From contig OY730175.1 of NCBI GenBank assembly GCA_963422465.1, positions 868,001-932,000 of the forward strand: a DNA stretch of 64,000 nucleotides, read 5' to 3'. The notes under the pieces were generated by a model, which did not search any database, had not been told where the DNA came from, and saw only the letters and a program-made list of their open reading frames with translations. Shown here in pieces: positions 24,316-36,287 of the stretch. How positions within the stretch are numbered: position 1 is the stretch's first letter; each line of letters starts with the position of its first letter. The position numbers and the translations under genes were made by a program. The DNA comes from Lichina pygmaea (Eukaryota; Ascomycota; Lichinomycetes; Lichinales; Lichinaceae).

Positions 24316-27300
24316 GCTAGCGATCTGGAGTTCGCCCGGCGAACGAACAATGGAAGGTGAAGGATCGTCGTGGAGACCTCTCGGAGATCCCGGCTAATCG
24401 GAACGGACACAGCAGGCCCGGAACTTGGTCGATCGACGGACGCTCGTCGACGCAGCCGACAACACGAGTGGGACCGTTACCAGAAAACGATGCTATCCTG
24501 CAGCGAGAGTGACCATCAGCGGGACCGCCCTCCAGCGAGATGCGTGACTCTTTATGGCTGGGCAGGATCAGGCCACGGCGCCGCAACCTGACAAGCCACG
24601 CCCGAGACGCTCGCAACGTACGATGATGGAATCAAAGCTGACTCGCCGGCGCAGGGTTTGGGAGCGAACAAACGGGGTCGAAAACGGTGTGAGGAATGGG
24701 GGGGGGAAACGGGGGAGGGTCCGGTGGTCTATTTCAAAGGAATGTGGGAGGCTCGGCCGACGGTTGGATTCAGGGGAGGGAAAGCAACAGTGGCGGATGC
24801 GTGTTGTCGGGAACAAATCGAGAGCGAGATCGAAGGGGTTTCCGTACAGATGAGCGTCGGTCCAGACAGACGCCGGTCTGATCGATCGGCCGTTGTCTCT
24901 GTCGTTCTGCTGCTGTCGAAGGCAAAGGAGAGACGGTTTCTTCGGACACGTCGCCGGTGATGTCCAAGGATGATACGGTATGGATGGAGAGGTAAAGGTC
25001 TGTCTCCTTTTCGGGACGTACCGTTGACGAGAGCGGCTGAAATGATTGTGGGGGGGGTATCGAAAGGAGACTCTGAATGAACGTCGATGAAGTTGGACTT
25101 CGGGCGGACCTTTTGGAGGACGGACGTCGGGGAAGCAGAAGTAGAAGAGAGAAACGAAGGCGGGCGCGAAAAGTTGGTCGGGGAAAAAAACGGCGGAGGG
25201 AAGGCGCGAAGGGTGGGCCGGAGGCGTTGGCGGCAGAGTGCAGAGGTACAGAGGTACGGAAGTACAGAGGTACGGCGGTACGGGGATACGGAGGTACGTG
25301 TACTCGCACGCCGCGATCCTTACGTAAATAGGGGACGGCTTACATAACACTGCTGGTCCCGTGCAGCAGCATGTGGCTAGGCCGGCGGGAAAGGCCGGGC
25401 GGTGCCGGGTCGATTATTCGGTCTTGGGGGAATTGACGCGGTCGACGAGTACTTGTCGACGCTGGGGAGATGTGCGGCGCGACAAGTACATGCGAGAAAG
25501 TCGATTGTTCCATGAGTCCTCTGTTTCTGGCGGTGAGCCGCTCTTCGTTCCTGGATTTAGATCCAGGTACCCGAGGGGGGGCAGGGGTAAAGGAGGGGGC
25601 GGCCCTTAAGCGAGATGAGACGAGACGACGTCGGAGCTCGGAAGGTCGGCCGTCGTACCAGACCATCGGCCCACGGCATTGGGGAATTGGAAAAGTCGAA
25701 GATTGGAATGGAAATTCGAAATTCGAAATTCGAGGTCCGAAAGTCGGACTGGCAAAGAGAGATGGCCCATCGATCAATTAGGGCTTTGGATTTCCTCGAT
25801 CGCAGGCCGCAGTCACCGCCGTTTCGCCGACACGAGAAGAGGTGCCGAGAGGCGTTTTCGCACCGAGATGAAAGACAAAGTATGGAGTACTCCGTACTGT
25901 ACTTGCGTACCGCAGCGTACTGGTGCAGTACGGGTAGGACGGTGCTCTTCGGCGTCGATCACGTGTTTCTGTCCGGACGCCCTCCTCAACGCGTCGTTCG
26001 CAGCCCTACTGGTAAGCATAACACCACCTCGCGGCGGCGCCTCCGTCGCACGAACCCTGAAGATGAGATCAGCCGCCATCGTGACACAGCGTCGGTGGCT
26101 GCAGCCGACGACGACGACGACGACGACGACGTCGACGACTCGACCATACCTGCTTGACCACGAATCAGCCTCACCAGCCTTTCGATTGTTAAGCACGGTT
26201 GGGCGGCGCGAGTACAAGGCCGATGCCGCTAGGAGGCCCCGAGACACGGCGCCGTCTGCTGAGCCAGCTGGCAACTGCTTCTCGTCGTACGAGCGATCCC
26301 ACGTCATCCTGCGTCTGGGGCGCCAAGCGACGGAGGATCCTGGCACTGGCGCGCCTGGCACGCCTGGCACGCCTGCACCACGCTACGTATGTACATACGT
26401 ACATGCGTACGGCGGCGGCGATCGCTCACGACACGCATGCAGATGCAAATGCGCCAGCGCACCAATCACCCGCCGTCGCTCCGTTTCTCGCGACCTTTGT
26501 TTTGGTGGCCGGGTTGGAGGCGAGGTACGAGGGTACGGCTCGACCTGCGCTGGCCCCTGCCCCGTAGGGCGTGTCGTGCTTTATCGATACGCAATCTCGT
26601 CTCGCCGGCTCCCCACATGCGCCGATGTGTTTCCTGGTGGCACGAGAGGATGTGCCACGTCGGCGACCGCGCGGCGCCGTCCGTCTCGCCGTTCTCGCGC
26701 CGCCTTCGCTGCGTCGCTTCCCCCTGCCGTCGACGGTGGCTTGGATCCACTTCGGTGGCCGACGGAGCGCCGACGGCGCTTTGGACCACGCATGCATGTG
26801 CGAGCCCACTCTACGGCCCAGCTCTCCTCCACGGCCGATGCACTTGCTCCAAGACCAGCCTTGCAATCTCGGGTCGCACGGGTGCGCCTGCATCTGCCCG
26901 ATTGGGCCCTATCGCGGTAATTGTTTGATGGCTTTGGTGCCCGTCCGTGGCCTGTCGTGGCTGACCTGCCTCGCAGAGCTTACCAAGACGTGGCGCCTGC
27001 GTCATTGCTGGACCATCAGGTCTTCTCTGTCGCTTGTCTCATGCTTGTGGGGAGCGACGGAAAACTTGCGCGTGGACGACCGGAGAAGGCTTGGCGAGGG
27101 AGGCATTCGTGGCCGTGTGGGCGCATATCGTCTACCGAGACCGGACGCCTGCCACGCCGCGGAGCCAGGAGTCAGGAGCCGAGAGCGCGGAACGCCAGCA
27201 CGAGGCCGGCGCAGCTCTCGCCCGTCGCAAGAAGTCAGATGGGCAGCGCATGAGGCAGAGTGTTCCGGCGCGCGGCACCGCACCGGTTGAGGTCCGAGTC

Positions 27301-28363
27301 CCCGACTCATTTTCTAGGAAGCTGGGCTTTGCGTCAGATCCGCGACACGCTGACCGTCCATCGGCACTCAGCGCCACGTGCCCACACGATCGACGACGTC
27401 ACCGTGAGGTCTGGATGCGTCATCTTGCCATCCGGACCACGGCCGCTGTGGTTACCTCCAGGCCGGACTGCTGCCGGACGATCGGCTACTCCGGGTCGGG
27501 CTGACGATAGCCACAGACCGATATGCCCCATCACGAGCACCTCCCCCGCGCATGCCCCTCGACGCCGGAGCTTGTCGCCAGAGATCAGGATACGGAGCCC
27601 GGGAGACGAGGATGACGGCGAGAGGGCTCCTACGGGAGCTTCGATGTCCAGAGGGAGGTGTTCGGCCGTCGACCAGACGGGGCTCTGTCACGGCAGATTC
27701 CGTCGTGCACTGGACCGCGGTCGCGTTTCGGTTCGCGATGATGCCTTGGCCGGCGAAAAGATCGCGTCCGCGTGGGCCAGATGCGTCACGAGGCTCTTCG
27801 CCTACCCCGCCCGGCCCCGCGGCCACAGTACAGTCGGCAGCTATTGAAGTTGCCAGGAGAGGGTCGAGGCCGGCCGGGCCTACTGTAAGACGCCTTTTTG
27901 GCTTGGTGGACGTTGGGCACGACAGTCGAAGGCAAGCGTACCGTACGAGCTTCATGATCCCTGTTCGCGACTCCTGAACCGAACCCACATCTCAACCCCG
28001 TATCCCGCTCCTCTTAAGGTTACGGGCAGTTTGACAGCTTCAAGCTTACTCGGTGTTTCGTACCCGGTTGCGTACCGTATAGTACGTACAGTACGTACTT
28101 GTACCGAAGTACTTACTCCCGCAACTCGCCGCCGAAACCCTTGAAAGTGAAAGTGAAGGGGGGGGGGAATCTCGGCTCGACCGTATTCAATCTTTTACTT
28201 TTGAGAAAGAGGGGGGGAAAGAGGGGGAAAGAGACAGAAGCAGATGAGAGAGATGAGAGAGAGAGAGAGGGAGAGATCGTTAGAAGACCAAGTGCGTGAG
28301 GATCCCGCAGATCGGAGGGAACAGGCTACGTAGTGATAGTGTACCGGTACGTATGTACCGGTA
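24316..28363. other. Four-kb tract without a convincing gene
   Basis: The first part is the SUN promoter/leader. Beyond it many long ORFs occur on both strands (for example 25679-26920 plus, 26571-27290 plus, 27988-27452 minus) but they are Arg/Ser/Pro-rich, overlap one another, share no recognised motif and lack plausible introns. Contains a GAGGTACR tandem repeat (25240-25298), an AAATTCG triplet (25710-25733), a GAC run (26108-26131) and a CTGGCACGC repeat (26345-26372). A short or orphan gene could be hidden. Confidence 0.5.
25240..25298 (+). repeat. 8-bp GAGGTACR tandem repeat
   Basis: About seven degenerate units of GAGGTACR with GTAC at the core of most units. Confidence 0.85.
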
Positions 28364-29113
28364 CCGTACCCGATCACATGATGGTCGATATCAGATAACG
28401 AGCAGTTAAGGGGCCCCCTTGATGAAATTTTGTATAACTCCACTATCCTTGGTTGGAATCATCTCAAATTTTTATATTGGGTGGAGAATCATATAGAGAA
28501 GAGATATCGAGCAATAGAACTCTAGTGTACAAAGCGTGATTGCTTTCTCAGGACTCAATCATGTTAATTAGTTCTGAGGCCTCCTAATCTTCCCACCTGT
28601 CATCTACATCATCAACATCAGAAGAAGACTGTTTTGACTGGTGAATGAGTCTTTCTTGCAGTTGTTACAGCCTTCTGATCTTTTTCCTCCTTCTCTGCCT
28701 GCTTCTACAAGGTGCTGTGTTCTGCACTTGAAACAAGACTTCCCAACAATACCCTCTGCAAGATCCTAGACAGTCAGTCTGGGGAGTCATAGACTATTCC
28801 TGGATGCTAAGGGCACCAACACACTCCACTACCTTTACTTCCTGGCGTCTTCTGCTGATGTCAATGATGAAGATGACCGGTGGGAAGACAAGGAGGTCGC
28901 AAGGACTAAGTAATAAAGTTGAGTTCTGAGAAAACAGTCACGCTTTGTATACTGGAGCTCTATTGCTCGATATCTCTTCTCTATATGATTCTCTACCTAA
29001 TATAAAAATTTGAGATGATTCCAACCAAGGATAGTGGACTTATACAAAATTTCATCAAGGGGGCCCCTCAACTGCTCGCGATCTGATATCGACCGTCATG
29101 TGATCGGGTACGG
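28364..29113. mobile_element. Foldback non-autonomous derivative of the 6549-8694 transposon family
   Basis: A 750-bp element with TA at 28362-28363 and 29114-29115 and TIRs starting CCGTACCCGATCACATGA. The inverted arms are very long: about 266 bp (28364-28630 against 29113-28848), both resembling the left end of the element at 6549 (shared stretches around TACAAAGCGTGA). The central ~215 bp joins fragments matching the Lys-rich C-terminal tail (near 28640-28735) and the HTH segment (28770-28850) of the transposase, while the catalytic core is missing. It has no coding capacity. Confidence 0.87.
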
Positions 29114-29115
29114 TA

Positions 29116-29595
29116 GGCGATGGGCTATGAAGATGCCAGTTGCTGTACCACTGTATGGTACCCCGTACAGTAGGCCCGGATGCACCCGTAGGACGAGCAG
29201 TGTACGGAAGTACGGCACCTGCTGAGAGTCCAAGCAGGGAAGTCTTGGGCCGCACCATTGGTCACGTGACTTGGCTATGTACAGTACCTACATACCTAAT
29301 GCAGGGGGGGGGGGGGGGGGGGGGGGTTCCTGACAAAGTGTCTGTACAAAGCACTTACATACTCGTACTATAGTGAAGACCCCCTGGGCCTACAGACGGT
29401 AATTAAAGATTCATTACCTCTGTGATTACACAACTCTGGCTGTCTTTGAGTTGAATACATGTGAGAGAGAGTGAGAGAGAGAGAGAGATCCAAACAAAGA
29501 AAATGTTTCACTTGGTCTTTTGCTACAAGCTGCAAATATCCTCTGCTGGCATCATTTCATATCTCATAATCCTTCTGGCTCTCCGTCTCTCACAC
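29116..29595. other. Intergenic with poly(G)
   Basis: Contains a 23-nt G run at 29304-29326 and a GA-rich stretch (29462-29490). No gene. Confidence 0.6.
29304..29326 (+). repeat. Poly(G) tract, 23 nt
   Basis: Uninterrupted G homopolymer. Confidence 0.95.
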
Positions 29596-30906
29596 TCAAA
29601 CGCTCTCCCTGGGCACATCCCCACCAGTCAACATCGTAAAGTCACCCATCCCGATACTTCTTTTCCTCTTGGTCAAGCATTCGTGAACGATCTCATCTCC
29701 TTCTCCCCATCTTTCTCGCAAACCTAGCACAACGTGTATCAAAGCTTGGGAGAGATGATTAACGGCCACGGGGCATGGCAAGACGCTGCTAGCATCCGAA
29801 AAGAAAAGACGTTAGCTGGCCTGGCGTCTCGTCTTCCTCGAAAGTTTGCTTGCTGGTGTGACGGAGGTGTGGTAGGGGTGTACGGTGAAGACGAGAAGAA
29901 TGGAGATGGGCTGTGGGGCGAGGCAGTATCCTCGTCCGTGTGGACGGGAGTCCTCCAAGATGAACAAACGTCGATGAGATAGGTTGAGAGGTGAAGGGAA
30001 CTTGACGATGGAGTGGGGATGTGCGTTTGGCCAGGGTGAGGAATCAAGATGCGAAACACAAGGAATCAAGACATCACTCACCATATTCAACATCCCAGAG
30101 GGCCCGGAAGGAGCAGAAGGAGGACGGCCCTGCTTCGGATCAAGATATCTGCCGACACTCCCCCTCAGATACGTCATGATATCGTTTCTGGACGGTACCG
30201 TGAAGCCTGCTCGCCGTTCCGTGTCCGCCGGCGGCGGCCGTCGCGACTGAAACAGTCGGGGCCCGTCTGCGGATTCGTCTTCTCCCCCTGCTCTCCCCGG
30301 ACGAGTATCCGGAGAGAGACCGTCGTTCTCGTCGCCGAGAACGGGGTCGGCCGACCTAGGGGCTTCTTCCGAAAGGACACGGTGCTGAGCGAGAACGGGG
30401 TAGGATCTCTGGCATATCTCTTCGAGATCCTGGTAGCTCGGCCTCGACGAGACGTCGGCTTCCTTTACGTAATAATCCTGGGAATATCAAACCGTATTTG
30501 GCGGACCAAAGTCAGCCTCGCCAGGTCAAAGACGCTCAGGTATGGGTTGATGTGCGGTGACGAGGTAGTTCGATGGGAAGGGACAACTGGCCTGTCGACA
30601 TCAAAAGCCTCGGTAAGACGACACGCCAACAGCGGAACAGACGCAGCGGAGGTGGCGTCAAACCAGAGAAGGGATGAGACTGACCCAGAACTTCAAACAT
30701 CCCCGATAGAGCATGCGCTGTCGGCCGTACGGCAAGTTGATGGAGACTTTCCACTGACGGGAATTCCTATCCCCTGGCAAAGGATCCCGCGGAGGACTCC
30801 GCCTTGAGAGTCCCTTCGTCGGCACCGCATTGGCCAAGGCGAGAGGGGAAGCAGCCGCGGAGTTGAACAGGACCCACAGCGCGGCGATCGCTACGGCAAG
30901 GCGCAT
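29596..30906 (-). CDS. Possible secreted protein, multi-exon, unknown family
   Basis: ATG 30906 opens a good signal peptide, MRLAVAIAALWVLFNSAAAS, followed by a dibasic site (GLSRR). Exons 30906-30731, 30591-30534 and 30477-30082 chain in phase (donors GTACGG, the weak GTCTTT, then GTGAGT; acceptors CGACAG and TCCCAG). They yield about 210 residues, including NPYLSDYYVKEADVSSRPSY and MTYLRGSVGRYLDPKQGRP. A last exon seems to start near 29781 after a clear GCTAAC branch and CTAG, ending HECLTKRKRSIGMGDFTMLT and TGA at 29598-29596. I could not reconcile its phase with exon 3, so another small exon or a different donor must exist. No homologous family recognised. The plus-strand ORF 30049-30807 covers the same bases and is the main rival. 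Confidence 0.42.
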
Positions 30907-32408
30907 CGTCTGTCGCGTATCACGATGCTCTCATCCTTTCTTGTTTGCGCTGGGATCGCTTCGATCTCCGACTGCCTGCCGACGGCCCGTCGTTTCCTTG
31001 TGATGACACCCGGAGATGGATACAACTTCTGGCAGCAAGATGTGATATCGAAGGAATGGGGGGGGGGGGGGACGGAGAGGGGTGTGAGCGCCCGAAGAGT
31101 GCTTCTCTCGCGTTCGCAGTCTCTTGGCAGGCACACGATCCGGATAGAGTTGCTGACCGGGCCAAGCCGAGTGCATCTTCCTGTCTTCCTGCGAGGACGC
31201 CGTTTATGTGGAAACGAAAAAAAGGCCGATCACGTTACGCCGGATCGACTTCCAGTCCTGCAGGCGGGGCCGATCGTTCGTGATGGCCATGATAGCCGTA
31301 GGCAGATGAAGAGACCCCTTGTTCAGGGTCCCGGAGGAGCTGCGCCCCGACACCGGGTTGAATGCCGTATACGTAGATAGTCGCTTGATTGTGCACTCCG
31401 TTGTGACCGTGGCCGTTGCACTTCCTTCGTACTATGTGGGTGCTGGAAAATGCCTCGATCCAAGGGCACGAGATTGGTGTCTCACTTCCCTGGCGGTACC
31501 GTACTCCAGCGTCAGGATTCTGAGCAAGGGTACGGATGTACGGAGTATGTCCATACATTTTGTGCCACAGCTCCCATGTGCGACAACATCGTTATAGGGC
31601 CAGATCCGGCTTCTTGCGGGTCTCAGATGTGCGCTCGTCGACGTTCGGAACACCACCTTGTCTTCTGTAGGCCTCAAGAAATCCAAGCAGGACGGCGGCC
31701 GGCAACGTGCCCGAACATCGATCGATGACGCGTCGACCATCGACCGTTGTCTGGACATGGACACACTTCCGGACCACTGGTGAATACGAAGTACGACCCT
31801 CCTCGATTTACTACGTACGTACCAGTATGCAGGCGTGACAGGTCAAGGTGAATGCCTCGCATTCGGATGCATGCTGCAGGGTCTTGTGAAGATGTCACGT
31901 CGTCAGCTCGACAACGCCGTCTCCTGGCCTGCTCCTCTTTGGCCTGTTGAAGCCAATCCTCATCAGGTCCCATCTACATATTCACATTCAACCTCGACTT
32001 TCTCAGAGCGTAATCGCCATGTCCTACATCACCAGACGTCCGCCGCAGCCCGGCGTGCCTCGACGGAAGCACCGTCGTGGTAAAGTAAGCTCCGCGTTCG
32101 GATTGAGCAGTACTCACGTCCGATATGGCTGGAGGTCGAGAGAGACCTCGTAGACGGAGCGCAGGCGCCGTCGGCACCATAGCGTGTCGGCTGCAATGCA
32201 GGAAGGATAGCAAAAGTCGACCACAACGACCGAATCGAAAGAGATGATGGGATGTATGTAGGGAAAGAACCGAACCGTTCTTCAACCTTCCAAGACGCCA
32301 AACCACCGAGACCTGGACATGCCTCGGTCGCGGATCGACATTGGACAGCGGCTTGTGTATGTATAGATAGATCGTAAAGCTTGGAAGCGCGAGCGGAACG
32401 TGGGTATC
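30907..32408. other. Intergenic
   Basis: Short ORFs on both strands without recognisable domains. A G run lies at 31058-31071 and GTAC words at 31528-31552 and 31812-31832. Confidence 0.5.
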
Positions 32409-35133
32409 TTATTCCACCTTGAACTTCCGTCTACCTGGGCGGCCTGGACGCATCTCGGACTCTCGTGCCCAGGGCGAAGAAGACGAACCGGTCGCGGTCG
32501 ACGAGACCGTGGCCGACGTCTCGTCCGACGTGAGATGCTGCTGCCGCTCTTGAGATCCTCCTCCGTCTTGTTCCTGTGGCCCAGCTTCACCGTCGTACCA
32601 GCCAGGCGGAAAGGAACCGAAGAGACCGACGGGCTCGATGTCCGGGCCGATGTCGAGGTGATGCCACCCGCCCGTCGTTCGGACACCGTATACGACCTCG
32701 GAGCGTAGCGTCTTGCTGATGTCGTCTCCGTCGAGCACGCATCCGGCCGATCCCAGCCGTTCGACGATCGCTGAGCGTACGTCAGCACCAAGACCGTCCA
32801 ACCGATTCGAGACGCAAGGCAGGCAGGTCGCACGGGGAGGAAGGGAAGGGACGGCTGGTGGTGTACGCACGTCTCAGCAAACGGGCGATGGCCAAGCGGC
32901 TGTCGTCCTTGACCACGACCGAGTTCCCCACCGCGGCGGCGAAGACCGTGACCAGCAATTGCACAGAGGCCAGGCCAAAGAGGATCAGCAGGAAGCTCTT
33001 CCACTGGACGATCAAGGTCGAGCCGGCGTAGGGCGTCATGCCGGGCACGAGGATGGCGGGGACCATCTCCTGCGACACGCCGATCACGCCGACGGCGAAC
33101 TGTCCGATGAGCCAGCCCATGTCCTCGGGCGTGTTCCCCGCGCTGCTCGACCACCAATCACTACGAGGGGTAGAGGGGACAGGGACGTCAGCCGGACCGA
33201 GCACGGTCGGGGGACGGAGGCGCCGGCGCCGGCGCTCGAGAGCAGGCGGGAAGGGGAAGGAGAGAGACGCACTTCGGGTGATAGCGAACCCATTGCCGCG
33301 TCGTGTTTTCCCGGTCGAAGCCCTCGAGCCCGATCGCACCGGCCGCCAAGCGCGCTTGCAGGTCCGGAAGAGCGTGTTCGGGCCGGAACTGGTTGGACAC
33401 CGGGCCGACGGTGACGTTGCACTCGTACAACGACGGAATCATCTCTCTCTCGGAATTCTCGGTCTGAAAGGCCCAGACTTGGGCGCACCGCGGTCCGCAT
33501 ACCTCTGCCGTCTCGGTGATGAAGGTTGTCGCGCGAGGCCCCGTCTGGCCGACGAAGAAGGGGACGGTGCGGTCGCCGTCGCGGTAGACGACCGTGGTGG
33601 ATCTGCCATCGCCACCCTCGACCACGTCGTAGCCGGAGCAGTGCCAGGTGACGTTGACGGTCCGGTTGGTGTAGTGCGTACCCACCATCTCGGGATTGGA
33701 CTCGTAGAACAGATAGCGCCAATGATCGGCCATGTTGAAGGTCATGTAGATGCCCGGGTCGATCTCGCCTTTCATGTACTGGACGTCGAAGTCGCTGGCG
33801 TTCCCTGTGACGTACGAAGTGGAGACGTATCCGAAGTAGTGAGCCATCGCTTGCTCGCTGGCCAGGGTCGGCGTCGTCTCGGTGTCGTTCTTCGTCACGT
33901 AGCGGTCTGTCCTTGCGATTTGAACGTCACCCTCGATGTACAGGATACCGGTCAGATCCTCTATCGCATACGTCAACTGCAACGCCGCGACGAGGCCGAA
34001 GATGGACTACGGCCACGGTTAGATCGCACGACAGGCCCGCGTCCGGTGCGGGGATGGAGAGCCGACGAAAGTCGGAAGGAGGGCTCACGAAGGTGAGAAG
34101 CAACTGCGATTTCTCGATCAGCCAACGGTAACGTAAGGGGACGCATCGCGGCACGGCGCCCCGGCGGGGAGGAGGGACGAACCCACGAGATGCAGCCCAG
34201 CAGGAGGCGCGGTCGACGTCGCGAGATCCAGGTCAGCTCTGCTACCCTAGCGAGACTGTCGATTCCAAGGGTGAGATCGAGCTTCCCGGAGCACAGGCGT
34301 CAGCAGCCGGCGAGGGCGAGGTTCGAACGCGCATCTCGGCGGGGGGGGGGGGGGGGGGGGCCCGCAGTTCGGCACCTACCTCTCGAAGCGTCTGTCGCCG
34401 GCCGGCAACGATCTTCCATCGCATGAAGATGGCGGCTTGCTTCATGGCAGACTATGGCGGATCGTCGTCCCGTGTCAGCGCGGACGATGCCACCGACCGG
34501 TCTCGTTCGGGGTCATCTTGCGAACGACGCACTTGGATGTTGATGTTCATCAACAGCAGCAGGGCCGTGGTGATGGCGTTGAAGCCCTTCTTGCCTTTGC
34601 TGCTGATCGCCGTCTGGTGGCTGTAGGCCCACAGCGTCGTCACCGTGGCGGTGATGATGAGGACCGACACGATCCATCTCGAGAAGCCCTTGGCCAGCAG
34701 TCGGAGCAGCTGCCTCTGCGGATCGAATTTTCGAGCGAGCGGTCGACGGAGGCCGAGATCGAAGGGCGTGTAGTAACTCTGCATGTGAGGGCTGCCGGGC
34801 GGCAGCGAGGCTGTGGAGAAGAGGAGATCGTCGACGTCTCAGCGTTACCTGCTCTCCTGGTCCGCGGCCGAGCAGACGGGGCCCGTAGGGGAGGGAGAAG
34901 GGGGCGGGAGAGGACGACGTACGTGAGCGGCCATACTTGTCCTCAAAGGCGTTCTTCACTCGCTGCAGCGTCGTCGTGCTCTTGCTCGTCTTCAGCCGCG
35001 GCTTCTCGTCGAAGACGTAACGTGTCGGCGACTGGCTTCGCGGCGTGGGCGCCTCCAGCCCAAACTCCCTCACGCCGTGTCTCGGCGTGTTGGGTCCGTA
35101 CGTGGGGATGTCGAACGAGGTCGACTTGTACAT
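32409..35133 (-). CDS. Multi-pass membrane protein with glycosylated loop, unknown function
   Basis: Eight exons: 35133-34923, 34810-34533, 34451-34380, 34281-34183, 34103-34089 (15 nt), 34006-33273, 33160-32871 and 32770-32409. They sum to 2061 nt (686 residues) and every junction is phase-compatible. The cytosolic-looking N-terminus has KTSKSTTTLQRVKNAFEDKY. Helix 1 lies at about 113-134 (WIVSVLIITATVTTLWAY), helix 2 at 146-162, helix 3 at 213-240 (CISWLLLTFSIFGLVAALQ, which includes the micro-exon LLLTF). A large loop of about 245 residues carries several N-glycosylation sequons (NDT, NAS, NRT, NVT, NTT) and paired cysteines. Helices 4 and 5 lie at 485-508 and 525-548, then a disordered charged tail. 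Family not assigned; a surface or endomembrane role is inference. Confidence 0.85.
34341..34360 (-). repeat. Poly(C) on the sense strand inside an intron
   Basis: Twenty G on the plus strand, i.e. C on the sense strand, within intron 34379-34282 of the membrane-protein gene. Confidence 0.95.
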
Positions 35134-36287
35134 CGTCGACGCGGCAACGGGGGTCCGATCAGCGACTCGTCGACGTCGTCGAAGGGTTGCAAACCCAGCG
35201 TCTTATCACGGGTCTCGACAGATCCGTAGCGTGCATAACTCGAACCAACACGTGGAAGGGCGAGAGCGAACGAGGACTCAAGGGAGCGGGTGACGGGGGT
35301 CAGGCCATCTGCGTCTCTGCTGGCGCTTCCATGTAGCGGAGCTCGGCTGTCGCCCTTTCGACTGCATCGGTGCGCCGTCTCGGTGTCCGCCGGTCCAGCG
35401 AGGCCGAGACGAAGGGACGACACGTTCCGGCATCGCGCCGCTCGGATCGAGTACGACGGGGTCGTGTCTCGGACCAAGAAAGTATCGTCGTGAGCGACGA
35501 CCTCGTATCCGACAAGCGCGGCGTCGCACGATCGCTCTGACCGCACCCCTCCGACCCCTCCGACCCTGCTCCCCCCTCCCCCCTCCCCCCGTGCCCCCTT
35601 TCGCACACGGCCGTGGCGGCGAACCCCTCCACTCGCCCCTCCTCTTCGCCCCTAGTCGTCTTGCGTGGACGAGCCATCTGTCGAGCCCCTTGTTCGACCT
35701 CGTCGTCGGGCGTTGCTTCTTTGCTTCAGGCTGTCCGGCGGCTTCGAGGGACCGACGCCGCAAGAGTCAATCCCCGTCACGTGATGCGACGCGGGCGCAA
35801 CGGGCCAGAGGTCGTCGGAAGGCAAGACGGCCGAGTAGCGGCGGGCCGAGACGCTTCCGAAAGGTGCGCTACTATCGTGACACGTCCTGTCGTTGCCGCC
35901 GCGGCGCACGCGTCCTTCGGGTCGATCAGCGCCCTTCGCACGAAAGATAAGATCCTCTCGACTTTCTCACCTCGTACAGTACAGTACGTGGCGTGCAGCT
36001 CGATCCTGCAACGCCACGGCGACGGCATGTCTTGACGTTAGCTGCCGGTGGCCCGTGTCGCACGGCCCTCTCGCCTCTTCCGTTTCGTCTGGTGGCGGCC
36101 GTCGCGACGGCGGCCCTCCCTTCCCTGGCGATCGTCTCTCAATAGACTACTCGTACATCTCACCCTGAGACAGCCGGCGTTGGTCTGCGCTGGCAGCGGC
36201 TGCAGCACCCCTCGTACTGCATACGTACAGTATCGTACAGCGCGTGCCTAGACGAAACCATCCGGGAGATGGGACCTTGGACCAAGT
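35134..36287. other. Intergenic
   Basis: Promoter side of the membrane-protein gene and 3' side of the peroxin. C-rich tract 35560-35600, a TCACGTGATG box at 35776-35785, and GTAC words at 35970-35990 and 36220-36240. No gene recognised. Confidence 0.5.

Noticed and set aside
25679-26920. 413-codon plus-strand ORF
   Set aside because: Arg/Ser-rich composition with no domain, overlapping equally long frames on both strands. Length alone is expected in GC-rich DNA.
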